Assembly (NCBI GenBank): GCA_937990665.1
Contig: CALKRF010000088.1
Location: forward strand, 1 to 17,830
Reading direction: 5' to 3'
Length of the DNA: 17,830 nucleotides
Source of the DNA: an uncultured Atopobium sp.
Lineage (GTDB): Bacteria; Actinomycetota; Coriobacteriia; Coriobacteriales; Atopobiaceae
The notes under the pieces are model-generated. The model was not told the DNA's origin. It did no database searches and saw nothing but the letters and a program-made list of their open reading frames with translations. Shown here piece after piece: positions 1-6,249 of this stretch (position 1 is the stretch's first letter; every line of letters begins with the position of its first letter). The translations under genes and the position numbers were made by a program.

Positions 1-7
1 CTTGGGT

Positions 8-63
8 TTCTCGCCAATGGATACGCCCGGGTCAGCGGTTTGACCTCGCAAAATAGGCGAGAA
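8..63 (+). other. Inverted-repeat structure at window start, unknown role
   Basis: An 8-base perfect inverted repeat, TTCTCGCC at 8-15 with GGCGAGAA at 56-63, encloses a smaller stem (GGTCA at 30-34 with TGACC at 41-45, loop of 6). It is not followed by a T-run, so it does not look like an intrinsic terminator, and it does not fold as a tRNA. It may be the end of an upstream transcript or a leader element. A short open frame ending in TGA at 41-43 could be the tail of an upstream gene, but it shows no S10-like C-terminus. The remainder up to 131 holds a weak 6-bp hairpin at 91-110 (AACGCT/AGCGTT) and nothing else I can name. Confidence 0.3.
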
Positions 64-131
64 GAAAGATCTCGCAGCTAGAAGGTATCAAACGCTCTTC
101 ACAAAGCGTTCATCTTTTAGAGATTTTAGGC

Positions 132-160
132 TTGTTTCTTGTCAAAAATGAGTGTAAAGT
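132..160 (+). promoter_or_regulatory. Candidate sigma-70-type promoter upstream of rplC
   Basis: TTGTTT at 132-137 and TAAAGT at 155-160 are 17 bases apart, the usual spacing, though each box matches consensus only partly (3 of 6 and 4 of 6). A start near 167 would give a leader of about 115 nt before rplC, consistent with the folded leader there. The assignment is weak; the transcript could also start outside the window. Confidence 0.35.
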
Positions 161-212
161 AGACGGGCTGCTCAAACAGGACAATTATGTCTAAAGGCAG
201 TATGTACAGGAC

Positions 213-263
213 GTGGTCCGCTGGGGAAGAGTACCCGATGTGCTCTCAAGGTCCCATGACCAC
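213..263 (+). promoter_or_regulatory. Folded 5' leader of rplC
   Basis: An outer stem GTGGTC (213-218) with GACCAC (258-263) encloses a 7-bp hairpin AGAGTAC (228-234) with GTGCTCT (240-246), one U-G pair, loop CCGAT. The element ends 18 bases before the rplC ATG. Operons led by the S10 cluster are commonly autoregulated by a ribosomal protein binding the leader (L4 in enterobacteria). The folding is directly visible; that this element does the same job, and which protein binds, is inference. A local alternative hairpin, GGTC-ccat-GACC at 250-261, would compete with the outer stem. Confidence 0.5.
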
Positions 264-281
264 CGAAGGTTAGGAAAGAGC

Positions 282-902
282 ATGGTTAATACCATCCTCG
301 GCCGCAAGCTGGGCATGACCCAGGTATGGGACGAGAACGACAACGTCGTTCCTGTTACCGTCGTTCTTGCTGGCCCCTGCACCGTTTCACAGGTAAAGAC
401 TGTTGAGACGGACGGCTACAATGCCGTACAGATTGGCTTCGGCGACATCTCTGAGAAGCATGTCAACAAGCCAATGGCTGGTCACTTCAAGGCACAGGGC
501 GTCGAGCCAATGCGTTACCTCCGCGAGGTCCGCGTTGAGGATGCTTCTGAGCACAAGACCGGCGATGTTGTCACAGTTGCTGACTTCTCTGAGGTCACCG
601 CTGTTGACGTAACAGGCACTTCTAAGGGTAAGGGTTTCCAGGGTACCGTTAAGCGCTGGAACTTCTCTCGCGGTCCAATGACTCACGGTTCTCGTAACCA
701 GCGTCGTCCAGGTTCCATTGGTCAGTGCGCATACCCTGCACGCGTTCGTAAGGGCCTTCACATGTATGGTCACATGGGCGCAGAGCGCGTTACGGTCAAG
801 AACCTTAAGCTTGTCCGCGTTGATGCTGAGCAGAACCTCATGCTTATCAAGGGTGCTGTTCCTGGCGGCAAGAATGCCCTCGTCCAGGTCCGCATGGCCT
901 AA
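282..902 (+). CDS. rplC: 50S ribosomal protein L3
   Basis: Assembly-initiating large-subunit protein that contacts 23S rRNA near the peptidyl transferase centre. The 206-residue product begins MVNTILGRKLGMTQVW, the usual L3 N-terminus, and carries the conserved basic loop SRGPMTHGSRNQRRPGSIG around residues 129-147 that reaches into the rRNA core. The ATG at 282 is chosen because AGGAAAG lies just upstream and the protein then starts at the family N-terminus; an in-frame GTG at 213 would add 23 residues encoded within the folded leader. First r-protein gene seen in this transcript, 39 bases before rplD. A 6-bp hairpin (GCCTAA/TTAGGC, 897-914) spans its stop codon. Confidence 0.97.
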   Translation: MVNTILGRKLGMTQVWDENDNVVPVTVVLAGPCTVSQVKTVETDGYNAVQIGFGDISEKHVNKPMAGHFKAQGVEPMRYLREVRVEDASEHKTGDVVTVADFSEVTAVDVTGTSKGKGFQGTVKRWNFSRGPMTHGSRNQRRPGSIGQCAYPARVRKGLHMYGHMGAERVTVKNLKLVRVDAEQNLMLIKGAVPGGKNALVQVRMA

Positions 903-941
903 GGGCCTTTAGGCAAACACTTAGGCTAACAAGGAGACAAC

Positions 942-1568
942 ATGTCCAAGTATGAGATTAAGAACGTAGAGGGAAAGAAGGTCGGCGACGCCGAGCTCTC
1001 CTCTGACGTCTATGGCATTGAGCCAAACATCCCTGTTGTGCACCAGGTTGTAGTCTGCCAGGACGCATCCGCACGTCAGGGTACCCACTCTACAAAGAAC
1101 CGTCACGAGGTATCCGGCGGTGGCGTTAAGCCTTACCGTCAGAAGGGTACTGGTCGTGCTCGCCAGGGTTCTATTCGTGCTGGTCAGTGGACTGGTGGTG
1201 GCGTCATTTTTGGACCTACCCCTCGTTCCCACGCACGTCGCATTAACAACAAGATGGTCAAGCTTGCTATGAGGTCCGTCCTCTCCGGCAAGGTTGCAGA
1301 TTCTGAGCTTGTCCTCGTTGACTCTCTTGAGTTTGCTCAGCCTTCCACCAAGCAGGCAAAGGCTGCACTTCAGAACCTCGGTATTGAGGGTAAGCGCGTT
1401 ACCGTCATCGTCCCAGACGACGACGTCAACACCTACCTCTCTTTCCGCAACCTTCCTAAGGTTTCGGTCTTCGGCGTTTCTGAGGTTACTACTCGTTTCC
1501 TGATCGACAACGGCGCACTTGTTATGTCCGCTGATGTCGCTAAGCAGCTTGGGGAGGTGCTCGCATAA
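942..1568 (+). CDS. rplD: 50S ribosomal protein L4 (L4/L1e family)
   Basis: Large-subunit protein whose extended loop lines the nascent peptide exit tunnel. At 208 residues it has family length. The tunnel-loop region is recognisable at about residues 62-90 (GTGRARQGSIRAGQWTGGG, then FGPTPRSHA), and the C-terminal Rossmann-like half includes VTVIVPDDD. AAGGAG sits 6 bases before the ATG. The stop shares one base with the rplW start (TAATG), implying translational coupling. In enterobacteria L4 also represses its own operon by binding the S10 leader; whether it does so here with the folded leader before rplC is not known. Confidence 0.97.
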   Translation: MSKYEIKNVEGKKVGDAELSSDVYGIEPNIPVVHQVVVCQDASARQGTHSTKNRHEVSGGGVKPYRQKGTGRARQGSIRAGQWTGGGVIFGPTPRSHARRINNKMVKLAMRSVLSGKVADSELVLVDSLEFAQPSTKQAKAALQNLGIEGKRVTVIVPDDDVNTYLSFRNLPKVSVFGVSEVTTRFLIDNGALVMSADVAKQLGEVLA

Positions 1569-1867
1569 TGAACTCTCCTTATGAGGTCATCATTCGTCCT
1601 ATCGTTTCAGAGCGTGCTTTTGATCTGATGGAGCAGGGCAAGTACACTTTTGAGGTTGCTCGTAACGCAGGTAAAGAAGAGATTGCTGCAGCTGTAGAGA
1701 AGCTCTTCTCTGTACACGTCACCAAGGTAAACACACTTTCTGTTAAGCCAAAGAACAAGCGTGTACGTTATCAGCAGGCAGGCAAGACCCGCCAGTGGAA
1801 GAAGGCTATTGTTACCCTCGCTGCTGGTGAGACTATCGAGATCTTCGGTAATAACTCTGCTGAGTAA
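1568..1867 (+). CDS. rplW: 50S ribosomal protein L23
   Basis: Protein at the rim of the exit tunnel that forms the docking site for trigger factor and signal recognition particle. The product has 99 residues, normal for bacteria. It starts MNSPYEVIIRPIVSERAF, the standard RPI.SE opening, and contains the VTKVNTLSVKPKNKR segment that contacts 23S rRNA domain III. GGGGAGGT inside the end of rplD serves as ribosome-binding site, and the ATG overlaps the rplD stop by one base. It is followed by an unusually long folded spacer of 138 bases before rplB. Confidence 0.97.
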   Translation: MNSPYEVIIRPIVSERAFDLMEQGKYTFEVARNAGKEEIAAAVEKLFSVHVTKVNTLSVKPKNKRVRYQQAGKTRQWKKAIVTLAAGETIEIFGNNSAE

Positions 1868-1876
1868 GGTTTTTCT

Positions 1877-1979
1877 CCCGTGCCTCTTTTGAGGTACGGG
1901 TTCGTATGCCGCGCATAGTAGATACGCGCGGTACCGTGGTAATCCGGTGTTAGCTCGACTTTCCCTTAAGCGGGCTAGC
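1877..1979 (+). promoter_or_regulatory. Three-hairpin spacer between rplW and rplB
   Basis: Three inverted repeats follow one another. The first is CCCGTGCCTC (1877-1886) with GAGGTACGGG (1891-1900), ten pairs with one G-U and a TTTT loop. The second is CCGCGC (1909-1914) with GCGCGG (1926-1931), extendable by a G-U and a T-A pair. The third is GTTAGCTCG (1949-1957) with CGGGCTAGC (1971-1979), nine pairs including two G-U. None is followed by a clear T-run, so termination is not indicated. Possible roles are RNA processing, mRNA stability, or control of L2 translation; none can be chosen from sequence alone. Confidence 0.55.
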
Positions 1980-2005
1980 CAACGGAGAAGAAAGGGATAC
2001 TGTTT

Positions 2006-2842
2006 ATGGCAGTTAGGCATCTAAAGCCAACAAGCGCAGGCAGGCGCTTCCAGACAATCTCAGACTTTGCTGAGATTACAACTGATAAGCCCGAGAAGTC
2101 CCTTCTCGAGCCTCTGCCAAAGAAGGCTGGTCGCAACAACAATGGCCGCATCACTACCCGTCACCAGGGTGGTGGCCACAAGCGCCAGTACCGTCGTATC
2201 GACTTCAAGCGTCGCAAGGATGACATCCCAGCTAAGGTCGCTACTGTTGAGTACGATCCTAACCGTTCCGCTCGTATTGCTCTTCTGCACTATGCAGACG
2301 GCGCAAAGGCATACATCCTTTGCCCAGAGGGCCTGAGCGTCGGTGACACCGTTCTTTCTGGTACCAAGGACGTCGACATCAAGCCTGGTAACTGCACCAC
2401 TCTTGAGCAGATTCCAGTAGGTACTCTTGTTCACGCAGTTGAGTTCCAGCCTGGCAAGGGTGCTGCAATGGCACGTGCTGCTGGTACTTCCGTCCAGCTC
2501 ATGGGTAAGGACAACGGCTATGCAGTTCTGCGCATGCCTTCCTCCGAGCTCCGTCGTGTTCTTCTGACCTGCCGTGCAACCATCGGCGAGGTTGGTAACG
2601 CTGAGCACTCCAACATTGTTGTTGGTAAGGCTGGTCGTTCCCGTTGGGCAGGCGTCCGTCCTACCGTCCGTGGTACTGTCATGAACCCTGTTGACCACCC
2701 ACACGGCGGTGGTGAAGGTAAGAACCACACCTCTGGTCGTCCTTCCGTCACCCCATGGGGTAAGCCAACCAAGGGTTATAAGACCCGCGACCCGAAGAAG
2801 GCTTCTAACCGCCTGATCATTCGCCGTCGTAAGTCCAAGTAA
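2006..2842 (+). CDS. rplB: 50S ribosomal protein L2
   Basis: Universal large-subunit protein needed for subunit association and peptidyl transferase activity. The 278 residues match the family length. Visible are the OB-fold N-terminal part (GRNNNGRITTRHQGGGHKR near residues 42-60), the SH3-like middle, and the C-terminal HPHGGGEGK motif (about residues 230-238) containing the conserved histidine implicated in peptidyl transfer function, followed by the basic tail ending NRLIIRRRKSK. An AAAGGGA run about 9 bases upstream acts as a moderate ribosome-binding site. It lies behind the folded spacer and 21 bases before rpsS. Confidence 0.97.
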   Translation: MAVRHLKPTSAGRRFQTISDFAEITTDKPEKSLLEPLPKKAGRNNNGRITTRHQGGGHKRQYRRIDFKRRKDDIPAKVATVEYDPNRSARIALLHYADGAKAYILCPEGLSVGDTVLSGTKDVDIKPGNCTTLEQIPVGTLVHAVEFQPGKGAAMARAAGTSVQLMGKDNGYAVLRMPSSELRRVLLTCRATIGEVGNAEHSNIVVGKAGRSRWAGVRPTVRGTVMNPVDHPHGGGEGKNHTSGRPSVTPWGKPTKGYKTRDPKKASNRLIIRRRKSK

Positions 2843-2863
2843 GACACGAGTAGGAGTAGATAA

Positions 2864-3124
2864 ATGAGCAGAAGTCTCAAAAAAGGCCCCTTTGTGGAGA
2901 CTCGCCTCCTTGCGCGTGTCGCTGCAATGAACGAGGCTGGCAAGAAGGACGTTATCAAGACTTGGTCACGTTCCTCAACCATCTTCCCTGAGATGGTCGG
3001 TCACACCATCGCTGTTCACGATGGTCGTAAGCATGTACCTGTGTACGTCACCGAGTCCATGGTTGGTCACAAGTTGGGCGAGTTCTCCCCATCCCGTACC
3101 TTCCGCGGTCACAAGGCCAAATAG
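2864..3124 (+). CDS. rpsS: 30S ribosomal protein S19
   Basis: Small-subunit head protein that pairs with S13 near the A site and the 50S bridge. The product is 86 residues, begins MSRSLKKGPFVE and ends with the typical LGEFSPSRTFRGHKAK tail. GGAGT precedes the ATG. It is 14 bases from rplV, in the standard rplB-rpsS-rplV order. Confidence 0.97.
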   Translation: MSRSLKKGPFVETRLLARVAAMNEAGKKDVIKTWSRSSTIFPEMVGHTIAVHDGRKHVPVYVTESMVGHKLGEFSPSRTFRGHKAK

Positions 3125-3138
3125 GGGGAGTGTAGTAA

Positions 3139-3501
3139 ATGGCTAAGAACACCGATTCTATTGAGGTTCGCGCAACAGCTAAGTATGTTCGCGTTGCTCC
3201 TCGTAAGGCTCGCGCAGTTGTCGCGCTTGTCCGCGGTAAGTCTGTCGAGAAGGCCCTTGAGGTTCTTCAGTTCTCGACTCGCGCTGCCGCTACTGATGTT
3301 GCTAAGGTTCTGCGCTCTGCAGTTGCTAACGCCGAGAACAACAATGGTCTCCGTGCTAACAACCTGGTAGTCAAGACCGCTTTTGTTGACGAAGGCCCAA
3401 CGCTTAAGCGTATTCGCCCTCGTGCAAAGGGTTCGGCTTCCCGCATTAACAAGCGCATGAGCCACATTACCGTTGTCGTTGCACCTCGAAAGGAGGCGTA
3501 G
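3139..3501 (+). CDS. rplV: 50S ribosomal protein L22
   Basis: Exit-tunnel protein whose long beta hairpin, with L4, forms the tunnel constriction; changes there are known to give macrolide resistance in other bacteria. At 120 residues it is of normal length. The conserved opening AKYVRVAPRKARAVVALVRG is at about residues 14-33, and the hairpin tip region RIRPRAKGSASRINKR is at about residues 91-106, with no odd insertion. AGGGGGAGT lies upstream. Its 3' end contains AAAGGAGG, which serves rpsC two bases downstream. Confidence 0.97.
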   Translation: MAKNTDSIEVRATAKYVRVAPRKARAVVALVRGKSVEKALEVLQFSTRAAATDVAKVLRSAVANAENNNGLRANNLVVKTAFVDEGPTLKRIRPRAKGSASRINKRMSHITVVVAPRKEA

Positions 3502-3503
3502 GA

Positions 3504-4214
3504 ATGGGTCAGAAAGTACAGCCTACAGGCTTCCGTCTTGGTGTAACCGAGAGCTGGCGTTCTCGTTGGTACGCCGATAAGGACTACGCCGAGCAGCTCG
3601 GCAACGATCTTGCTATCCGCAAGTATCTTGAAAAGCGCCTTGAGAAGGCAGCCGTTGCTCGTATTGATATCGAACGCGCTGGCGATAAGGTCAAGGTAAC
3701 TATTTTCTCCGCACGTCCTGGTATTGTTATTGGCAAGAAGGGTGCAGAGATTGACGGACTTCGTGCAGATCTTGAGCGTGTTGCTAAGGTCGGCAAGGGT
3801 CAGGTCAACGTTGATGTTGTTGAGGTTAAGCGTCCTGAGCTTGACGCAAACCTCGTTGCTCAGTCCATCGCAGAGCAGCTTGAGCAGCGTGTCGCTTTCC
3901 GTCGCGCTATGCGTAAGGCTGTTCAGTCCGCTCGTAAGGCTGGCGCTAAGGGTATTCGTATCCAGTGCTCCGGTCGTCTGAACGGTGCTGAGATGGGCCG
4001 TCGTGAGTGGTACCGTGAGGGTCGCGTGCCTCTGCACACCCTTCGTGCTGCAATCGGCTATGGTACCGCTACAGGTCGCACCACCATGGGCGCTGTTGGT
4101 ATCAAGGTTTGGATTTATTACGGCGAGAAGATGCCTGGACAGCCAACACCTAACCCAGCTCTTGAGGGCTCCGCTCGTCCACGTCGTGCTCGCAATGAGA
4201 GGAGGGGCCGTTAA
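3504..4214 (+). CDS. rpsC: 30S ribosomal protein S3
   Basis: Small-subunit head protein at the mRNA entry channel, contributing to mRNA unwinding and start-site selection. The 236 residues start MGQKVQPTGFRLGVTESW. A type II KH domain follows, with its signature GIVIGKKGAEIDGLR at about residues 73-87. The C-terminal domain contains the GIRIQCSGRLNGAEMGRREW block, and a basic tail ends the protein. A strong AAAGGAGG sits upstream within rplV. The stop overlaps the rplP start by one base (TAATG), implying coupled translation. Confidence 0.97.
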   Translation: MGQKVQPTGFRLGVTESWRSRWYADKDYAEQLGNDLAIRKYLEKRLEKAAVARIDIERAGDKVKVTIFSARPGIVIGKKGAEIDGLRADLERVAKVGKGQVNVDVVEVKRPELDANLVAQSIAEQLEQRVAFRRAMRKAVQSARKAGAKGIRIQCSGRLNGAEMGRREWYREGRVPLHTLRAAIGYGTATGRTTMGAVGIKVWIYYGEKMPGQPTPNPALEGSARPRRARNERRGR

Positions 4215-4639
4215 TGCTTGCTCCAAAGCGTGTATTGCACCGTAAGGTACAGCGCGGTTCCATGAAGGGCCAGGCAAAGGGTAATACCCAGCTGCATTTT
4301 GGTTCCTGGGGCATCCGTGCAGAGGAGGCTCACTGGATTACTAACCGCCAGATTGAGGCTGCTCGTATTGCTCTCACCCGTGAGATGAAGCGTGGCGGTA
4401 AGGTTTGGATTACTATCTTCCCAGATAAGCCAATCACCAAGAAGCCTGCAGAGACTCGCATGGGTTCCGGTAAGGGTAACCCAGAAGAGTGGGTAGCAGT
4501 TGTTAAGCCTGGTCGTATCATGTTCGAGATTGATGGCGTACCAGAGGAAGTTGCTCGTGAGGCTCTTCGTCTTGCTCAGCACAAGCTTCCAATCAAGACC
4601 AAGATTGTCTCCAAGGCCGATCAGGACGGTGAGAACTAA
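4214..4639 (+). CDS. rplP: 50S ribosomal protein L16
   Basis: Late-assembling protein near the A-site tRNA elbow. At 141 residues, it starts MLAPKRVLHRKVQRGSMKG. It carries the nearly invariant block FPDKPITKKPAETRMGSGKG (about residues 72-91) and VAVVKPGRIMFEIDGV. GAGGAGGGG at the end of rpsC is the ribosome-binding site. It overlaps both neighbours by one base (TAATG at each end), so rpsC, rplP and rpmC form a translationally linked trio. Confidence 0.97.
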   Translation: MLAPKRVLHRKVQRGSMKGQAKGNTQLHFGSWGIRAEEAHWITNRQIEAARIALTREMKRGGKVWITIFPDKPITKKPAETRMGSGKGNPEEWVAVVKPGRIMFEIDGVPEEVAREALRLAQHKLPIKTKIVSKADQDGEN

Positions 4640-4854
4640 TGAAGTACACCGAAATCAAGGCTATGAGCGATGCAGACCTCGCTAAGAAACTCGAGGAAGG
4701 CCGCGCAGAGCTCTTTAATCTTCGTTTCCAGATGGCAACCAGCCAGCTGGACAACACCGCTCGTGTCAAGGCTGTTAAGCGTGACATTGCTCGCGTTCAG
4801 ACCGAGATGCGCACCCGTCAAATTGCTGCGGAAGCATCCGCAGAGCAGAACTAG
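4639..4854 (+). CDS. rpmC: 50S ribosomal protein L29
   Basis: Small helical protein next to L23 at the tunnel exit. The 71 residues contain the expected two long helices with AELFNLRFQMATSQLDN (about residues 24-40) and the RVKAVKRDIARVQTEMRTRQ stretch. The tail EASAEQN is short and acidic. The start overlaps the rplP stop by one base and has only a weak ribosome-binding site, fitting translation by reinitiation. Confidence 0.96.
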   Translation: MKYTEIKAMSDADLAKKLEEGRAELFNLRFQMATSQLDNTARVKAVKRDIARVQTEMRTRQIAAEASAEQN

Positions 4855-4871
4855 ATCGCAGGAGATAAGTT

Positions 4872-5138
4872 ATGGCAGAGACCGAAAGCAGAAATGCGCG
4901 TAAGGTTCGTACCGGACTCGTCGTCTCCATCTCTGGCGAGAAGACGATTACGGTAGAGATTACGTACCGTAAGCACCACCCTAAGTATGGCAAGATGATG
5001 ACCATCGGCAAGAAGCTTCACGTTCACGATGAGAACAACGAGGCTGGTCTGGGCGATACCGTCCGCGTCATGGAGACTCGTCCTCTTTCCAAGACCAAGC
5101 GTTGGCGTCTCGCAGAGATCGTTGAGCGCGCTAAGTAA
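4872..5138 (+). CDS. rpsQ: 30S ribosomal protein S17
   Basis: Primary 16S rRNA binding protein of the 5' domain with an OB fold. The 88-residue product contains RTGLVVSISGEKTITVEI near the N-terminus and the typical MMTIGKKLHVHDENNEAGLGD and TRPLSKTKRWRL blocks. AGGAG lies 7 bases before the ATG. It is the last gene before a 110-base folded spacer, so it closes the S10-type part of the cluster. Confidence 0.97.
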   Translation: MAETESRNARKVRTGLVVSISGEKTITVEITYRKHHPKYGKMMTIGKKLHVHDENNEAGLGDTVRVMETRPLSKTKRWRLAEIVERAK

Positions 5139-5145
5139 TTAGCAC

Positions 5146-5243
5146 CTAGGAAACAGCTTTTAGCTCAACCTAGTTTTGTATCTATCATTATTTCTCATGT
5201 GCGCAAATACGCGCACCTCTGAGAAATTAGGTTCCGGAGGAAC
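5146..5243 (+). promoter_or_regulatory. Switch-like folded leader of rplN
   Basis: Several pairings compete. CTAGG (5146-5150) can pair with CCTAG (5169-5173) followed by TTTT, with a small AGCT/AGCT hairpin inside. AACCTA (5167-5172) can instead pair with TAGGTT (5228-5233), stacking directly on a long hairpin ATTTCTCA (5190-5197) with TGAGAAAT (5220-5227) and GTGCGC (5199-5204) with GCGCAC (5211-5216). The segment 5231-5235 can otherwise form GTTCC-gga-GGAAC (5231-5243), which buries the GGAGG ribosome-binding site at 5236-5240. The first and last pairings are each incompatible with the middle one. No ligand is known; binding by a ribosomal protein is a guess from the context. Confidence 0.5.
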
Positions 5244-5248
5244 GTCAC

Positions 5249-5617
5249 ATGATTCAGATGGAGACCATTCTCAACGTCGCTGACAACAGCGGCGCAAGGC
5301 GCGTAAAGTGCGTCAAGGTCCTTGGTGGCTCCAAGCGTCGTTACGCCGGCCTTGCCGACGTCATCATTGGCGCTGTCCAGGAGGCTACTCCAGGTGGTTC
5401 GGTGAAGAAGGGCGACATTGTTCGCTGCGTCATCGTTCGTACCGCTAAGGACACCCGTCGCAAGGACGGTAGCTACATCCGCTTTGACCAGAACGCATGC
5501 GTTCTTGTTAACAAAGAGGGTGAGCCCAAGGGTACTCGTATCTTTGGACCAGTCGCTCGCGAGCTGCGCGACCACAAGTACATGAAGATTGTCTCACTTG
5601 CACCTGAGACCCTTTAA
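5249..5617 (+). CDS. rplN: 50S ribosomal protein L14
   Basis: Beta-barrel large-subunit protein at an intersubunit bridge, also the docking site of the silencing factor RsfS in other bacteria. The 122 residues are exactly family length. It opens MIQMETILNVADNSGARR, has the basic GAVQEATPGGSVKKGDIVR region, and ends LRDHKYMKIVSLAPETL. GGAGG precedes the ATG at 5249; a second in-frame ATG three codons on is less likely. It is the first gene after the switch-like spacer, matching the start of the spc operon in other bacteria. Confidence 0.97.
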   Translation: MIQMETILNVADNSGARRVKCVKVLGGSKRRYAGLADVIIGAVQEATPGGSVKKGDIVRCVIVRTAKDTRRKDGSYIRFDQNACVLVNKEGEPKGTRIFGPVARELRDHKYMKIVSLAPETL

Positions 5618-5628
5618 GGAGGAACGAC

Positions 5629-5946
5629 ATGCCTAAGATGAAGATCAAGAAGGGCGACAAGGTCGAGGTCCTCACTGGTAAGGACAAGGGTAAGCGCGGC
5701 GAGGTACTTCGCGTATATCCAGAGAAGAACAAGGTTGTCGTTGAGGGCGTTGCAATTGCAAAGCGCCATGTCAAGCCAAACGCAGCTAACCAGCAGGGTG
5801 GCATCGTTGAGGCAGAGGCAGCAATCGACGCTTCCAATGTTGCTCTTATCGACCCTAAGACCGACAAGCCAACTCGTGTTGGCTACCTGATCAAGGAGGA
5901 CGGCACTAAGGTCCGCGTCTCCAAGAAGTCAGGCGCTGAGCTCTAA
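5629..5946 (+). CDS. rplX: 50S ribosomal protein L24
   Basis: Assembly initiator that binds the 5' end of 23S rRNA, with a KOW motif. The 105-residue product begins MPKMKIKKGDKVEVLTGKDKGKRGEV, the KOW region, and has the conserved NVALIDPKTDKPTRVGY block near residues 66-82. AAGGAGG is upstream. In most bacteria rplE follows at once; here an intrinsic terminator and 303 non-coding bases intervene, so rplN-rplX form the end of a transcription unit. Confidence 0.97.
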   Translation: MPKMKIKKGDKVEVLTGKDKGKRGEVLRVYPEKNKVVVEGVAIAKRHVKPNAANQQGGIVEAEAAIDASNVALIDPKTDKPTRVGYLIKEDGTKVRVSKKSGAEL

Positions 5947-5991
5947 GTTCAATGTGTTTCTCGCTTTGTAGAAACATCTCAGAGCTACTTC

Positions 5992-6028
5992 AAACCCCGT
6001 TATCATCAGATAGCGGGGTTTTCTTTTT
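5992..6028 (+). terminator. Intrinsic terminator after rplX
   Basis: A 12-bp stem, AACCCCGTTATC (5993-6004) with GATAGCGGGGTT (6009-6020), one U-G pair, has an ATCA loop and extends by an A-T pair at 5992/6021. It is followed by TTCTTTTT. This is a textbook rho-independent terminator and separates rplN-rplX from rplE. A smaller hairpin, TGTTTC/GAAACA at 5955-5976, precedes it. Between 6029 and 6135 I see only a small CGTGT-gatg-ACACG hairpin (6057-6070) and a -10-like TCTAAT at 6121-6126 without a convincing -35 box. Confidence 0.93.
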
Positions 6029-6135
6029 AGCGAGAAGTGCGGTGTGGTGTGTAAGTCGTGTGATGACACGAAAAAATATCAGCTAGCTTGAAATTCTCGC
6101 CCCATTTTTGCTCAATAAGGTCTAATATTGTTCAT

Positions 6136-6221
6136 TGCGTCTTTCTATGGGACACGTATGTCTCGAGGACGCAGATGGCTCCTAGTTCGCCAAACTAGGA
6201 GGTGCGAGGCGATCCCCGCAC
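6136..6221 (+). promoter_or_regulatory. Four-stem structured leader of rplE
   Basis: TGCGTC (6136-6141) pairs with GACGCA (6168-6173) around an inner hairpin GGGACA (6149-6154) with TGTCTC (6159-6164), loop CGTA. Next comes a perfect 9-bp hairpin CTCCTAGTT (6179-6187) with AACTAGGAG (6193-6201), loop of 5. Immediately after is GTGCG (6202-6206) with CGCAC (6217-6221). The element ends 28 bases before the rplE ATG. In enterobacteria S8 represses the spc operon by binding mRNA at the rplX-rplE junction; the position is the same here, but I see no proof that the ligand is S8. Confidence 0.55.
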
Positions 6222-6249
6222 TTAAAACCCCAAGAGTTAAGGAGAAACC

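Noticed and set aside
8..63. tRNA or known riboswitch at the window start
   Set aside because: The 8-bp stem and inner hairpin do not fit a cloverleaf, and no T-arm consensus is present; no riboswitch family could be matched by eye.
213..281. Upstream GTG start extending L3 by 23 residues
   Set aside because: The extension is encoded within the folded leader, while ATG 282 has its own ribosome-binding site and the family N-terminus.
3267..4277. Long reverse-strand open frame (336 codons) opposite rplV-rpsC
   Set aside because: It lies antisense to two certain genes with no recognisable protein features. Such frames arise because TTA, CTA and TCA are rare in the highly biased sense codons.
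5958..6101. Recurring TTCTCGC near gene-unit borders (8-14, 5958-5964, 6094-6100, 12560-12566) as a shared operator
   Set aside because: The same heptamer also occurs inside coding regions such as adk, rpoA and the ECF ATPase, so it is not specific enough.
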